Part shown: in pieces, positions 1 through 8,824 of the stretch
Layout of the letters: each line of letters begins with the position of its first letter
Numbering within the stretch: the first letter of the stretch is position 1
Source: Chromera velia
Taxonomy: Eukaryota > Sar > Chromeraceae
Direction: 5' to 3'
NCBI GenBank assembly: GCA_018398765.1
Contig: JAHBMJ010002320.1
Span: forward strand, 1 to 20,137
Length of the DNA: 20,137 nt
Program-made: the position numbers and the translations under genes
The notes under the pieces: model-generated
What the model was told of the DNA's origin: nothing
Database searches by the model: none
What the model saw: only the letters and a program-made list of their open reading frames with translations

Positions 1-394
1 ATTCTTACCTTTTATGGGGGTTACCCGCTGTGTGCTCCCTCCTTACATCAGTGTGCGGATTCGGCATATTCCATTAAAAGTAAAAGTTAGCTTGCTTATG
101 CATTATACTGCGCATTGTCAGATGCCTGCAGAGTCTACAATCACTCTCTGACATATCAACATACTATAACTCTTTCACCTCACTCATGTCCAACAATTTC
201 CAACATACACACCACAAACCCATTAAACCTTATCTTTAAAAGTTGTTCATACTTTCATGCAGGTAAAAAATAATAAATAGAATCATTCTAAGTGCTTTAA
301 AGACTTAGATTTTTATATAAAATTTAGTGTGATATATAAAAAATTAAAAGTCACTTTCTAGTATAAAAGTTTCAATTGTTAGTACAGTCAGTTT
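1..394. repeat. AT-rich repeat segment ending in a 48-bp inverted-repeat terminus
   Basis: This AT-rich stretch has no coding signal. Its right end, 347-394, matches the reverse complement of 19773-19820 at 44 of 48 positions, and all four differences are transitions. The match stops sharply at 394, where recognisable reverse transcriptase coding begins, and at 19773 on the other side. A shared sharp edge is expected of the terminus of a mobile element or a recombination breakpoint. The rest of the segment, extending off the window, shows nothing I recognise. Confidence 0.6.
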
Positions 395-1904
395 GGGGAC
401 CTATGCAGAGTTGGAAGAGATGAAGAAGCAGTTGAAGGACTATGTAGACAGGGGGTTTATTCGTCCTTCGACGTTCCCCTTTGGTACGCTGGCATTCTTT
501 GTGAAGAAGAAGGATGGCACCTTCCGTATGGTGATCGACTACAAGCCTCTCAACAAGGTGATGGTGAAGGACACATTCCCACTCCCACGTGCAGAGGAGC
601 TGATGGAGACCCTCTTTGGAAAGAGATGGTTTACGAAGCTGGATTTGCGTCAGTTTTTCCACCAGCTCCACATTGCGATGGGAGACAGCTACAAGACGGC
701 TTTTGTCACCAGGTGGGGAACGTTTGAGTGGCTGGTGATGCCATTCGGGGTCTCGAATGCACCGCCCGCAAGCATGCAACTGATTACGCTTGCGATGCGA
801 CCTGCACTAGGCCGGTGTGTCATCGTCTTCATCGATGACATCCTTGTGTACAGCCGGACACTGGCACAGCATGTGAAGGATGTCAAGTGGGTACTGGATC
901 TCTTGAGAGTAAACAATCTCTATGTCAAGATCAAAAAGTGCGAGTTCTTCACCAACAGCACCCACTTCCTGGGGTTTGTCATCGACGCGAAGGGCATCAT
1001 GCCTGAACGCCTGAAACTCGAGCTGATCCGAAACTAGCCGGATCCAAAGGACCTACATGAGCTGCGAATCTTTCTCGGGGCAGCCAATTAGGTTCGAAAG
1101 TTTGTGAGAGGTTTTGCATTGATCGTGCAGCCCCTGACGAAGGCGTTAAAGAAGGGAATAAAGTTCACGTGGACGGAGGAGATGAAGACAGCCTTCTGCT
1201 CACTGAAAGAGGCGATTATCAACATCATCTCCCTGTATATCCCCGATCCTGAACGCCCATTCGAGATCTTTGGGGACGTGTCTGAGCAGAGGAATGCACT
1301 CGGAGGTGCATTGATGCAGCAGGACCCGTGTGTTAGTTGGCTCCGTCCAGTGGCTTTTGCATCGAGAACGCTGACGAAGGAGGAGAGGAACTATCCCATC
1401 AGAGAGAAGGAGTTACTTGCTGCCATCTTTCTCTTCAAACACTGGCGCACGTACGTCAGTGAGACGACGACAGTGTGGACGGACCATGAGAGCCTCAAGA
1501 CACTCGACTTGACAGCATTTTACGCAGAGGCTCGAGGACGTGTGAGGAGATGGATGTCTTTCTTACAGGAGCTGGGGGTGAAACTGAAGTACCTTCCAGG
1601 TGCAAAAAACACACTCGCCGACGCTTTGTCCCGGCGCCCCCCTTCAGAGAAAGCACATACAGCGATGGGTTATGAAATTTGTTTGCAAACGAGCAGCAGC
1701 CTCCTTCCAGATGAAGAGTTTCTCCAGAAAGTCAGAGATGGTTACCAAGAAGACAAAATCTTTCGAGATGCCCAGTTCTTTCTGTCTCCACGTGCTAAGG
1801 GACAGAAACGAGAGGAGCCGCTGCCTTTCTTGCGCTTTTGACTGTCACATATGGAGATGAGAGACGGACTTCTCTACTACAAGAACAGGTTGGCCATCCC
1901 TATG
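393..1904 (+). pseudogene. pol: Chromovirus pol relic: reverse transcriptase and RNase H
   Basis: One frame runs through three in-frame stops (1035, 1089, 1839) without a frameshift. RT motifs are clear: VKKKDGTFRMVIDYKPLNK near 510-555, LDLRQFFHQL near 641-670, the PFG motif near 743, and catalytic FIDDILVYS near 829-855, which keeps both aspartates. The connection and RNase H region follows, with PVAFASRTLTKEERNYPIREKE (shortened here to its key residues: ASR, E-NY, REKE) near 1351-1410 and the TDH motif near 1480. The frame resumes after the TGA as RDGLLYYKNRLAIP (1860-1901), the linker that normally precedes the integrase zinc-binding domain. The first stop sits where relatives usually have tryptophan, so TGG to TAG is likely. 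The 5' part of RT is absent. Confidence 0.88.
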
Positions 1905-2380
1905 AAGAGGCAAAGAGGAAGGCCGACCAGAAGAGAAGGGAAGCGACTTTCGTTCCAGGAGATTGGGTGCTAGTGCACCAAAAAGTTTTCGAGAGTGAGC
2001 GTCTTCCTTCCGAACGGAAAGCCAAGCTGAGTCACATTTGGTATGGGCCATTCGAGATTGACAAGAAGGTGGGGGAGGTGAGTTATGAACTCATGTTCCC
2101 CGCTGGAGTCAGGAAGTATCCAGTTGTCCACGTCTCTTATATGAAGGCGTACCCTGTCTCCCCCGAAGACCCTCCACCCCGTGTTCTCTTGCCAAGATTC
2201 GAGGAGGCGGAGTGGGAGGTCGATAGGGTCGTTGACATGCGAGGGAAAGGGAGGACACTGGAGTATCGTATGGTTTGGAAGGGATACTCGGAGACTGATA
2301 CAACTTGGGAGCCGCCTGAGAACCTCAAGAACGCGAAGGACGCGATCAAGGCCTTCAGGGAGCTCCGCAGACTTCGATGA
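395..2380 (+). mobile_element. Truncated Ty3/gypsy chromovirus (RT, RNase H, integrase C-terminus, chromodomain)
   Basis: The domain order RT, RNase H, integrase, C-terminal chromodomain is that of chromoviruses, the chromodomain-bearing Ty3/gypsy LTR retrotransposons. Gag, protease and the start of RT are missing: homology begins at the edge of the AT-rich repeat at 394. The integrase core is deleted internally near 1899-1906. Reading frame 393-1841 carries stops at 1035 (TAG), 1089 (TAG) and 1839 (TGA), so the copy is dead. No LTR of this element was recognised on either side. Confidence 0.9.
1901..2380 (+). pseudogene. Chromovirus integrase C-terminus plus chromodomain fragment
   Basis: Coding homology switches frame near 1901 and then stays open to the TGA at 2378-2380. 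The order is the end of the integrase (EEAKRKADQKRREA), the GPF/Y-type module (GDWVLVH near 1957, then HIWYGPFEI near 2034-2060, then PVVHVSYMKAY near 2119), and a chromodomain from about 2206 with WEVDRVVDM, the aromatic WKGY box near 2276 and TWEP near 2306. Chromodomains of this family bind methylated histone H3 and steer integration. The start of this frame, before 1901, is a shadow of the upstream linker, so this is the tail of the deleted pol rather than an independent gene. Confidence 0.85.
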
Positions 2381-2838
2381 CAAAGAAAGAGATGGGGAAA
2401 GAAACAAGGATGTCATGGAAACATTCATGTTTATCTCTTTCTCTTTGTGTTACTCTTGTCATCTGCTTTGCTCTCGTCAATCCATCCTTCTTCACCCTTT
2501 TCCTTGACTTCTTTGCGCCTTGCTGCTTAGAAAAAGAAAGAAAGAAAGAAAAAAAGAAAGAAACAAAGAAAGAAAAGAAAGAAAGAAGGAAAGAAAGAAA
2601 AGGAGGAAAGAGTGAATGAAAGAATGATTGAATGAATAAATGAATGAATGAATGAATGAAAGAAAGAGAATGAAGGGAAGAAGAAGAAGAAATGAAAGGC
2701 TTAGCGAACAAAAGGTGGATTCCGAACAAGAAGGAATGAAAACAAAGGAAAAGTGGAAAGAGAAAGAAGAAAAAGGAAATAAAAACAATAGCTTGAGAAG
2801 TTGCTAATGCACTTCTTCCGTGAGGAGGGAGAGGTGTA
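2381..2838. repeat. Purine-rich microsatellite region (AAAG, then GAAT units)
   Basis: After the chromodomain stop comes about 150 bases of T/C-rich sequence. From about 2529 there is an almost purely purine (AAAG)n run, which changes to (GAAT)n near 2612-2668 and then decays into mixed purine-rich sequence to about 2780. Reading frames across it on either strand are low-complexity artefacts. The chromovirus 3' UTR or LTR might begin here, but without a second copy it cannot be delimited. Confidence 0.8.
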
Positions 2839-2878
2839 CACTGATTGATGCACTGACACACTGATTGACGCACTAACA
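2839..2878. repeat. Two tandem 20-bp units
   Basis: CACTGATTGATGCACTGACA (2839-2858) is followed directly by a copy at 2859-2878 that differs at two positions, both transitions. A further partial unit follows. Confidence 0.75.
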
Positions 2879-3075
2879 CACTAACGCTGAATGGAATGAC
2901 TCGAGGACACTTCTTCTCATGTTTTTCTATCTGTCTTTATTCTCCTTTTAATGCATCTCAATGCAGATTCTTTTCTCTGTGTCTTGATTCTTATCTTCTC
3001 ATGCACATTTAATCTCTCTCTCTGTATGTTTGTGTGTACCTTCTCTCTGAAGCGAGTTGGCATGTGTATTTGCAG

Positions 3076-3189
3076 GATCTTTTTATCTCTTCCGACTGCG
3101 AAAGTGTTTCTGGTGCTCTCTCCCTGATACACGCCGACCAGAACCACTTTGCGGGAGGAGAACTCTACTGCGTAGACACCGCCTCTTGA
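3076..3189 (+). CDS. Possible orphan terminal exon, unknown product
   Basis: A pyrimidine-rich stretch leads into TTTGCAG at 3070-3075, a good 3' splice site. The following frame reads DLFISSDCESVSGALSLIHA, continues with DQNHFAGGELYCVDTAS, and stops at TGA 3187-3189. The 37 residues have a balanced amino-acid composition unlike the low-complexity frames around them. The frame is also open upstream of the AG, I see no partner exon, and I recognise no family. It could be the last exon of a gene broken by the nearby elements, part of a transposon, or chance. Confidence 0.22.
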   Translation, partial: DLFISSDCESVSGALSLIHADQNHFAGGELYCVDTAS

Positions 3190-3982
3190 ATGCCTGTGGT
3201 GTTGTCATTTATTGTTTGCAGAGTGAGTGGATAGATGATGAGTGAAAGTGTATGACTGGCTGTGGGGCGATCTCTGCATGTCATTGTCATTGAGCTCATA
3301 TGCAGTGACAGATTCATGAAGCTTCTTGTGGTGACTGATCGCTTGCACGCGCCGTCATCCCGTTCTCGTTTGCTTGAGACAGCGATGTTTAAGATGAATG
3401 GTTAGCACTCTACGCACATGCTTGTAGCAGTGTCCGACAACCCGTGTCGGTCGTTGCATACCAACTTCTTGCGTGATTCGAATCTGATGCAAGGGAGAAA
3501 GGAAAGAGCATCAAGGAGAAATGAAGCGATTAAAATTGAGTACGAGATCTAAGATCGTGTGTGGACACACGCCTTGGGAGGACGGGCATGTATGATGTGA
3601 ATGTTTGTAGCCGCGCCGCCTCTAAGCGTTGGCGTGGGCCGGTCGGTGGCGTTGAGAGAACGCATGAGCCTGCCTTGCGGGACCCAGCGGAAGCGCACGC
3701 GCCTGTAGCCATTCCAATCGATATAGCTTCAGGATAGCATGTGTTCACGGCATTCAGATTGACTATCAGGAGAACCGGCCTTTGAAGTAGGACTTTTAGG
3801 GAACGCTTCTAGGAACAGACCTTCTAATCTGTTATCTGAGCCTCGTGCTAGCTATGATTACGTTTCAGGCCTGGTGTGCAGTAAATTAGTATGGATGTCA
3901 ATTTGAACTTTTAAAATGGCACACGGTAGTATGCATAACTTTTAACGAATTAATTAGTTTTATTTCGGGCCACTGTAGTGTC
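3190..3982. other. Unassigned intergenic DNA
   Basis: No convincing coding frame, RNA gene or long repeat was seen here. Composition is mixed, with moderately GC-rich stretches near 3600-3700 and AT-rich DNA near 3880-3965. Confidence 0.6.
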
Positions 3983-4153
3983 CTACCTCCCAGTGCCGCC
4001 GTCCTGTCGCCGCCATTCAGTCTTTCTTGCATGCGCGCCGCCTTTGCTTCGAAGCCTTCGATCGCCCACCTCCGCATTCTGTCTATCTGGCCCCGGGAAG
4101 CTTGTCTTTGCATTTGCGCGGGGACCGGTCAGATTTAATCCGCCTTCAGCCAT
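3983..4153 (-). CDS. Possible small first exon just downstream of an LTR, unknown product
   Basis: On the minus strand an ATG at 4153 in a favourable context (CAAGATGGCTG) opens a 56-residue frame that begins MAEGGLNLTGPRANAKTSFP and stops at TAG 3983-3985. A GAG|GTAGGA splice-donor-like sequence overlaps the stop, so it could be a first exon. It begins only 35 bases beyond the end of the minus-strand LTR at 4189, so LTR-driven read-through could transcribe it. No family is recognised. An overlapping alternative frame is equally open, which weakens the case. Confidence 0.18.
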   Translation of the reverse strand: MAEGGLNLTGPRANAKTSFPGPDRQNAEVGDRRLRSKGGAHARKTEWRRQDGGTGR

Positions 4154-4188
4154 CTTGCTGAAATAGTTCGTTCCGTTTGTCCGGTTGT

Positions 4189-4832
4189 CGCTAGGTGGTG
4201 GGCAGGTGCGTATCAGTAGCTAGCGTAACATACTCGACTTGTACATATAAGATCTGTCATACCAGGTTCTTACTTCTAGATACTTCCTTACAGACTTTCG
4301 TACCAAGGTTTGACTCACTGCCGACTGCATGCGCATGCGCGTGACTTAATTGTAAGAACGCGAATACGCTCGAACTGCGCGCATCTCGATATGGCCTGAG
4401 ATGCTGCGTTGCGTACCGTTGGGCGGCTGCAAGCCTCAAAACGTCCCCCTTGAAGCCACGTCTATGCTGGTTTATGCAGAAAACGCAAGTGAATTCTTTT
4501 ATACAACGTTTTGCGGCAATAAAATGGTGATCGTTGATTAGATCATCGCTTTCCCTCACCTGTGGCATCGCAAAAATCAAAGGTCACTTTTCTTTTCTTT
4601 TCTTTCATCTCTGTCATTTCTATTTTCAGAGTTCCCTTTACCATCTTTCCCGTGGCTTTTTTTCTCTTTCGCATCGTCAACTCATAGTCCACTCCAGTTA
4701 AACTATCATAACTACTAACCACCATTCGTACCAACTTTACCGTACACCCCGTGTACACATAGTTCACTCCAGTTAAACCATCACAACTATCAACCACTAT
4801 TCATACCGACTTTACCGTACACCCCATGTACA
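4189..4832 (-). repeat. 3' LTR (left copy, 644 bp)
   Basis: It is aligned to the right copy with a constant offset of 2700 and no indel across 4189-4807. Fourteen substitutions were counted, all transitions. On the minus strand it starts with TG at 4832 and ends at 4189 with CG, where the other copy has the canonical CA, itself a CpG transition. A TATAAAAG box lies at 4503-4496 (minus), so U3 is about 330 bp. Most of U3 is a tandem pair of roughly 75-bp units (about 4686-4760 and 4761-4832). Confidence 0.85.
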
Positions 4833-4833
4833 T

Positions 4834-4848
4834 GCCCCCTCCCCCTTC
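4834..4848 (-). other. Polypurine tract for plus-strand priming
   Basis: On the minus strand GAAGGGGGAGGGGGC lies one base before the inferred LTR start (TGTACATGG at 4832). This is the position where reverse-transcribing LTR elements keep the RNase H-resistant plus-strand primer. It supports placing the LTR edge at 4832 rather than at 4807, where the two copies stop matching. Confidence 0.7.
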
Positions 4849-4916
4849 AAGGCCGTGTCCACGCTTGGTTAGAGAGAGTGTGACGTGCATGAGGACAACA
4901 ACAAAGAAAAAAAAAA

Positions 4917-6683
4917 TCAGACGCAAAAGGGCGAAAAACAGATATCGGTTTAAAATCGCTCCTTCGTTCACGGAGTCCACTAGATGCCATAGTACTGCAT
5001 CTCCCAATCGGTTGGCTCTACAATCACCCCCGGCTCTTTCCCATTTGTTTGATCTAAGACTCCGTTACCTTAGTGCTGCTGCTCTGATGGAGGTTGTGGA
5101 CTGATAGAAGACTGCGCTTAAGTGTAGGCAGTTTGCACGCTCCTCATCTGCCGCACTGCAGGTCTCACTTCCGGCACACACGGCATCAGACTCCCTCCAT
5201 TTCTATACATCTCCCTGTAAAATGTCTCCCCTGTCTGTCCACACCCACAACGTGCCAAAAATGTATTCCAGTTTGCCATGCCGATTTCTTAAACATTTGC
5301 GATCAAGTCTTCCCTTTCCAACCAAAAACGAAAAGACATATCCTCCCAATACTCATGCTGCAGCGGATCATGCGGTGGTACAGGCGTTTTCGGCTTTCCA
5401 TGAGCTGCTCGCCTCTTCTCTTTTTCTTTGTTCTTCGCCTCCCTTCTCTCTTATTGACGCCTGGCCTGATGAAACGGTGTCAAACCATCAGACGGGACTG
5501 CCGGTTCCTCCACCCCCTCACTGATTGGAGGCAGAGGAGACCAATGGCTGTCTGTCTCCTTCTTTTGTTTCACAGCCAGCATTTCCCTTTCATGTTTTTC
5601 CTGCCTCTTTCTCTCCTTCTTCTCTTGGCGCTTCTCTTTTTATCTTTCTGCTTTCCTTGGATTTCCACCGTGAAGGTCATTTCCTTGCCCACCTGTCTCT
5701 AAACAGTTGTGTTGCAAAGACGTACTGTGCGGTCTCTGACTGTGGATTTGCTCTCTCAATTCCCAACTTCCAACTCCATACAATGACTCAAACAAGTCCT
5801 TTCCCACACCTCCTTCTTTCTTCCCACACCTTTTGATCTGGCACAGCTCCATTGGAGCGGGCTCATTCATTTAACCATCCCCTCCGGCAGGAGCCATCAC
5901 AGGGGAGCTCTGACCGAAATCAAAAGTCGTCTGAGGCGTCGCAAAGATCACGCCCCCATCGGTATTGACAAACCCACTTTTTTCCTGTATTTCATACGTC
6001 TCTCCGCCTTCTTTTCGGGACGACTGACCAACATGGTCATTGTCATCGTGCGCGGGCACCCCGCCACGCCAGTCATTTCCCCCATGGGACAATTCACCTC
6101 TGTCTACCCCCTGAAAAGGCACAGCAGGGCAAGTCAGATTCGTTCCAAACCCTCTCTCTCCAGGAAAAGATCCTCTGTTCTGCGCAGCCCCTTCTTTCAC
6201 AAGATATTTGGACTGTGGGTTACCTGGTTGGATGATGCTGTTGTCATTGGATACACCTACGGCTACCCTAGAGATGTCCGCACAGTGATTTTTCTTTCTC
6301 TTTCTCCTTCCTCCCCTCACTCTCTTTTCACCATCCTGAGGGTAAGGGGACCTGAAGACATCAGATGATTGCTGAGTCTTTGCTCGCTCTGCCTCTTCCC
6401 TCCTTCATGCAGCTTCCGTCATCCTTCGGCTTCGTCGGGTTTTCTTGCCTTCTGTATCGGATCGGCATTTTCTTTTCTGCACAGCGGCTTCTGCCTGAAG
6501 CTTCTCTTCTCCTGATGAAGTGGCAGACACACCAGTCGCTCTCAGAAGTTCCTGCGCAATCTCGTGTCCCTCCAGTAAGAAGCCTTCACCGCTCTTCTGC
6601 ACATCGCGAGAAGGAACGTCTTTGAATTTCTCTAATTTTTTAACGATAGAAAGAAAATTTCTAAAGCGTTCCCAGATTGACAT
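4917..6683 (-). pseudogene. Decayed gag-position ORF of the LTR retrotransposon
   Basis: Starting at ATG 6683 (MSIWERFRNFLSIVKKLEKF), a single minus-strand frame stays coding-like for about 1.77 kb. It is interrupted at 6405 (TGA), 5871, 5640, 5451, 5289, 5118 and 5070 (all TAA), 4980 (TAG), 4968 (TGA) and 4950 (TAA), and ends near 4917 (TGA). Segments between stops have balanced, hydrophilic composition: EIAQELLRATG near 6540, basic KRKCRSDTEGKKTRRSRRM before 6415, EYWEDMSFRFWLERED near 5310-5350, and PGVIVEPTDWEMQYYG near 4985-5030. No frameshift is needed anywhere. Every stop could arise from CAA, CAG, CGA or TGG by one transition. Position after the primer-binding site suggests gag, but no CCHC zinc knuckle or capsid motif is recognisable. 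In-frame stops lie directly upstream of ATG 6683, so that start is reasonable. Open frames on the opposite strand here are antisense shadows. Confidence 0.6.
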
Positions 6684-6877
6684 CTCTTCAGAAGCGGTCT
6701 AAACGTGTCAATGACTCTTTTTGCAAAGCAAAATGATTGACTGCTGTACGTCTTTATCCGAGTTAAAGGGTTTCATGCGTAGTCAGGCAAGCTGTGGGCA
6801 GCTGCAGATGACGGACCTCGCACTGCAAATTCACGACCAAGAGATGGTCTGCGAATACTCCCGAGGTGATCATGCTA

Positions 6878-6888
6878 CTCCGCTACCA
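6878..6888 (-). other. Primer-binding site complementary to initiator tRNA-Met 3' end
   Basis: On the minus strand TGGTAGCGGAG follows the LTR's terminal CA with no gap. It begins with the TGG expected opposite a tRNA CCA end. It matches TGGTAGCAGAG, the complement of the acceptor end of a typical eukaryotic initiator methionine tRNA, at 10 of 11 positions. The match weakens afterwards. The tRNA of this organism itself is not in the window. Confidence 0.65.
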
Positions 6889-7507
6889 TGCTAGGTGGTG
6901 GGCAGGTGCGTATCAGTGGCTAGCGTAACATACTTGACTCGTACATATAGGATCTGTCATGCCAGGTTCTTACTTCTAGATACTTCCTTACAGACTTTCA
7001 TACCAAGGTTTGACTCACTGCCGACTGCATGCGCATGCGCATGACTTAATTGTAAGGACGCGAATACGCTCGAACTGCGCGCATCTCGATATGGCCTGAG
7101 ATGCTGCGTTGCGTACCGTTGGGCGGCTGCAAGCCTCAAAACGTCCCCCTTGAAGCCACGTCCATGCTGGTTTATGCAGAAAACGCAAGTGAATTCTTTT
7201 ATATAACGTTTTGCGGCAATAAAATGGTGATCGTTGATTAGATCATCGCTTTTCCTCACCTGTGGCATCACAAAAATCAAAGGTCACTTTTCTTTTCTTT
7301 TCTTTCATCTCTGTCATTTCTATTTTCAGAGTTCCCTTTACCATCTTTCCCGTGGCTTTTTTTCTCTTTCGCATCGTCAACTCATAGTCCACTCCAGTTA
7401 AACTATCATAACTACTAACCACCATTCGTACCAACTTTACCGTACACCCCGTGTACACATAGTTCACTCCAGTTAAACCATCACAACTATCAACCACCAT
7501 TCATACC
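6889..7507 (-). repeat. 5' LTR (right copy, outer end truncated)
   Basis: It is collinear with the left LTR up to 7507/4807, after which the sequences diverge abruptly. The missing 25 bp correspond to the first 25 bases of the LTR. The TATA-like box is kept as TATAAAAG at 7203-7196 (minus). The inner end is CTAGCA at 6894-6889, directly abutting the primer-binding site. Confidence 0.85.
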
Positions 7508-7622
7508 TGCGAACTGCGCGTATCTCGATTGCATAGATGCGAATGCGCTCGAACTGCGCGTATCTCGATACGGCCTGAGAGGCTGCGTTGCGTACCGTTG
7601 GGCAGCTGCAAGCCTCATAACG
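7508..7622 (-). repeat. Partial, rearranged extra LTR fragments
   Basis: 7536-7622 aligns in the same orientation with the middle of the LTR (about 4358-4446), sharing GCGTTGCGTACCGTTGGGC and flanking words. 7508-7530 repeats a shorter piece of the same region (GAACTGCGCG, ATCTCGAT). Identity is clearly lower than between the two main LTRs, so this is an older relative rather than part of the same insertion. Confidence 0.7.
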
Positions 7623-8400
7623 TTACGGTTGTGAGTCTATCATCTCTCAGCATCGCTAGTTTAAGTTCAAGTCTAAGTTCAACTGTGAATCTCTCGACTC
7701 TACGAACGGCTAAGGATCTTTTGACATCATATCCCTTAGCTGACTGAGACCTTCAGACTGAGCTGGAGTTTGAAGAGTCTATAGATCTGCCTCTCTGGTC
7801 TAGTCCGTTTGTCCTGCCGCTACCTCCAAAACGGTAGGAAGTTGTTATACCACATATTGTTTTATGCCTATAGACATTCATCATCATCATCATCATTATT
7901 GATAAGTCTATAGGCTATTATGCAATGCTTGAGTCTAAGACAATGCTGTATACGCCATCACCATCAGAAATACAAAATTAGGCTAAACAAATTAGTCTAG
8001 TATAATTTTGTACCTGGTGCTAAAGAATACTAAAGACGGATACTGCTATACTTCCTTGAATACTTCTTCTCAGACTATCTCAGACTCTTTCCTAGACTCT
8101 TTCACCTCTGAGGCTATGCGTATGTGCCTAGGTGTGCCAGTGTGCACATGAGAGTCGGATGATGAGACTGCCATGAATGATCCTATTAAATTTTATCAAA
8201 GATGAAAATGATGATGTGGGACAATAAAAACTAGAGTAAATTTTTTTTTAATTATAGACTTTAAATTATTCTTTAATATGCACAAACTTGCACTGGCACC
8301 TCATTCAGAGTCTGAATCAGCTTAGACACTTTAAAAGTGCGTATTCTGAGTTAAAACATTTAACAAAAATATAGAATGCTGCTACAAAGATTCAATTGCA
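7623..8400. other. AT-rich intergenic island without genes
   Basis: No coding frame was seen. The island contains short degenerate repeats of GACTCT/AGTCTA words near 7650-7800 and 8060-8110, a hairpin-forming inverted repeat at 7866-7915, and a T-rich run near 8240. It resembles the AT-rich islands at 17220-18330 and at the window ends in composition, but I found no long shared sequence. Confidence 0.6.
7866..7915. repeat. 10-bp inverted repeat around an ATC microsatellite
   Basis: GCCTATAGAC (7866-7875) and its exact reverse complement GTCTATAGGC (7906-7915) flank a 30-base loop made largely of (ATC)n. A stem-loop is possible on either strand. Confidence 0.6.
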
Positions 8401-8690
8401 CGTATACACAAATACATACTACATGCACAGATACAGACACACACATACACACACACACAGTCGCCACGTACTGCCATTGGACCATAAATACGCGTGTACA
8501 ACACTGTAGTTCACAGTATCAAACTAGGTATTCAAGGGCCTTAGCAGATCGGCACTCACGTTTTCTAGCAAGCACCACGACAAGTACGGGGGCAAACAGG
8601 CAGGTAAACAGTATGGAAAAAGGGCTTCGAAAGGCAGAACACAAAGTCGTGAAAAGAAGGGGGGGGCATGAAACGAATTATTGGATCGGG
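8401..8690. repeat. CA-rich microsatellite and unassigned flank
   Basis: A CA-rich tract runs over about 8405-8460, ending in an (AC)n run. The sequence from there to 8690 has an open frame on each strand but no recognisable protein character. Confidence 0.6.
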
Positions 8691-8824
8691 GAATGATGAA
8701 AAAGGGAAGAGACAGGGGGCTAGACATAGAAAGACTAACTAGATGAAGCACGAAGGGGAATGACGAAAAAGAGAAGAGACAGGGAGCCAGACGTAGAAAG
8801 ACTAACTAGATGAAGCACGAAAAA
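8691..8824. repeat. Two tandem 67-bp units
   Basis: Unit 1 (8691-8757) and unit 2 (8758-8824) share the block AAAGACTAACTAGATGAAGC exactly. They differ at five positions in their first 60 bases, all transitions, plus a few G/A changes at the tail. Confidence 0.85.

Larger units (their letters stand above)
4189..7507 (-). mobile_element. Non-autonomous LTR retrotransposon, minus orientation
   Basis: Two direct repeats (4189-4832 and 6889-7507) flank a 2-kb interior. In minus orientation the right copy is the 5' LTR. It ends in CA at 6889 and is followed immediately by a primer-binding-site-like TGGTAGCGGAG. The left copy is the 3' LTR. It begins TGTACATGG at 4832 and is preceded by a polypurine tract. 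The interior encodes one decayed gag-position frame and no RT, RNase H, protease or integrase motif, so the element depended on other elements for movement. LTR identity is about 98% by hand alignment, so the insertion is not ancient even though its frame is destroyed. The outer 25 bp of the right LTR are missing, so a target-site duplication cannot be read; the left flank is GTTGT (4184-4188). Confidence 0.82.

Noticed and set aside
2355..2879. 174-residue minus-strand frame over the AAAG/GAAT repeats
   Set aside because: It is a Phe/Ser/Leu-rich translation of a microsatellite, with no unique domain-like part.
3390..3485. tRNA-like words (GGTTAGCACTCT and GATTCGAATC)
   Set aside because: They resemble D-arm and T-arm sequences but are too far apart, and no acceptor or anticodon stem could be paired.
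4257..4580. 107-residue minus-strand frame in the LTR, present again at 6957-7280
   Set aside because: Of the eight substitutions between copies within the frame, seven change the amino acid. There is no sign of protein-level constraint, so its openness in both copies reflects recent duplication.
5094..5702. 202-residue plus-strand frame
   Set aside because: It is hydrophobic low-complexity sequence, antisense to the coding-like minus-strand relic, whose composition is far more protein-like.
4917..6683. Reassigned genetic code (TAA/TAG read as glutamine) to explain the interrupted frame
   Set aside because: The glutamine synthetase and ubiquitin-like genes use CAG/CAA for glutamine, have no internal TAA/TAG, and both end in TAA. 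TGA stops are also present in the relic. C-to-T decay explains it better.
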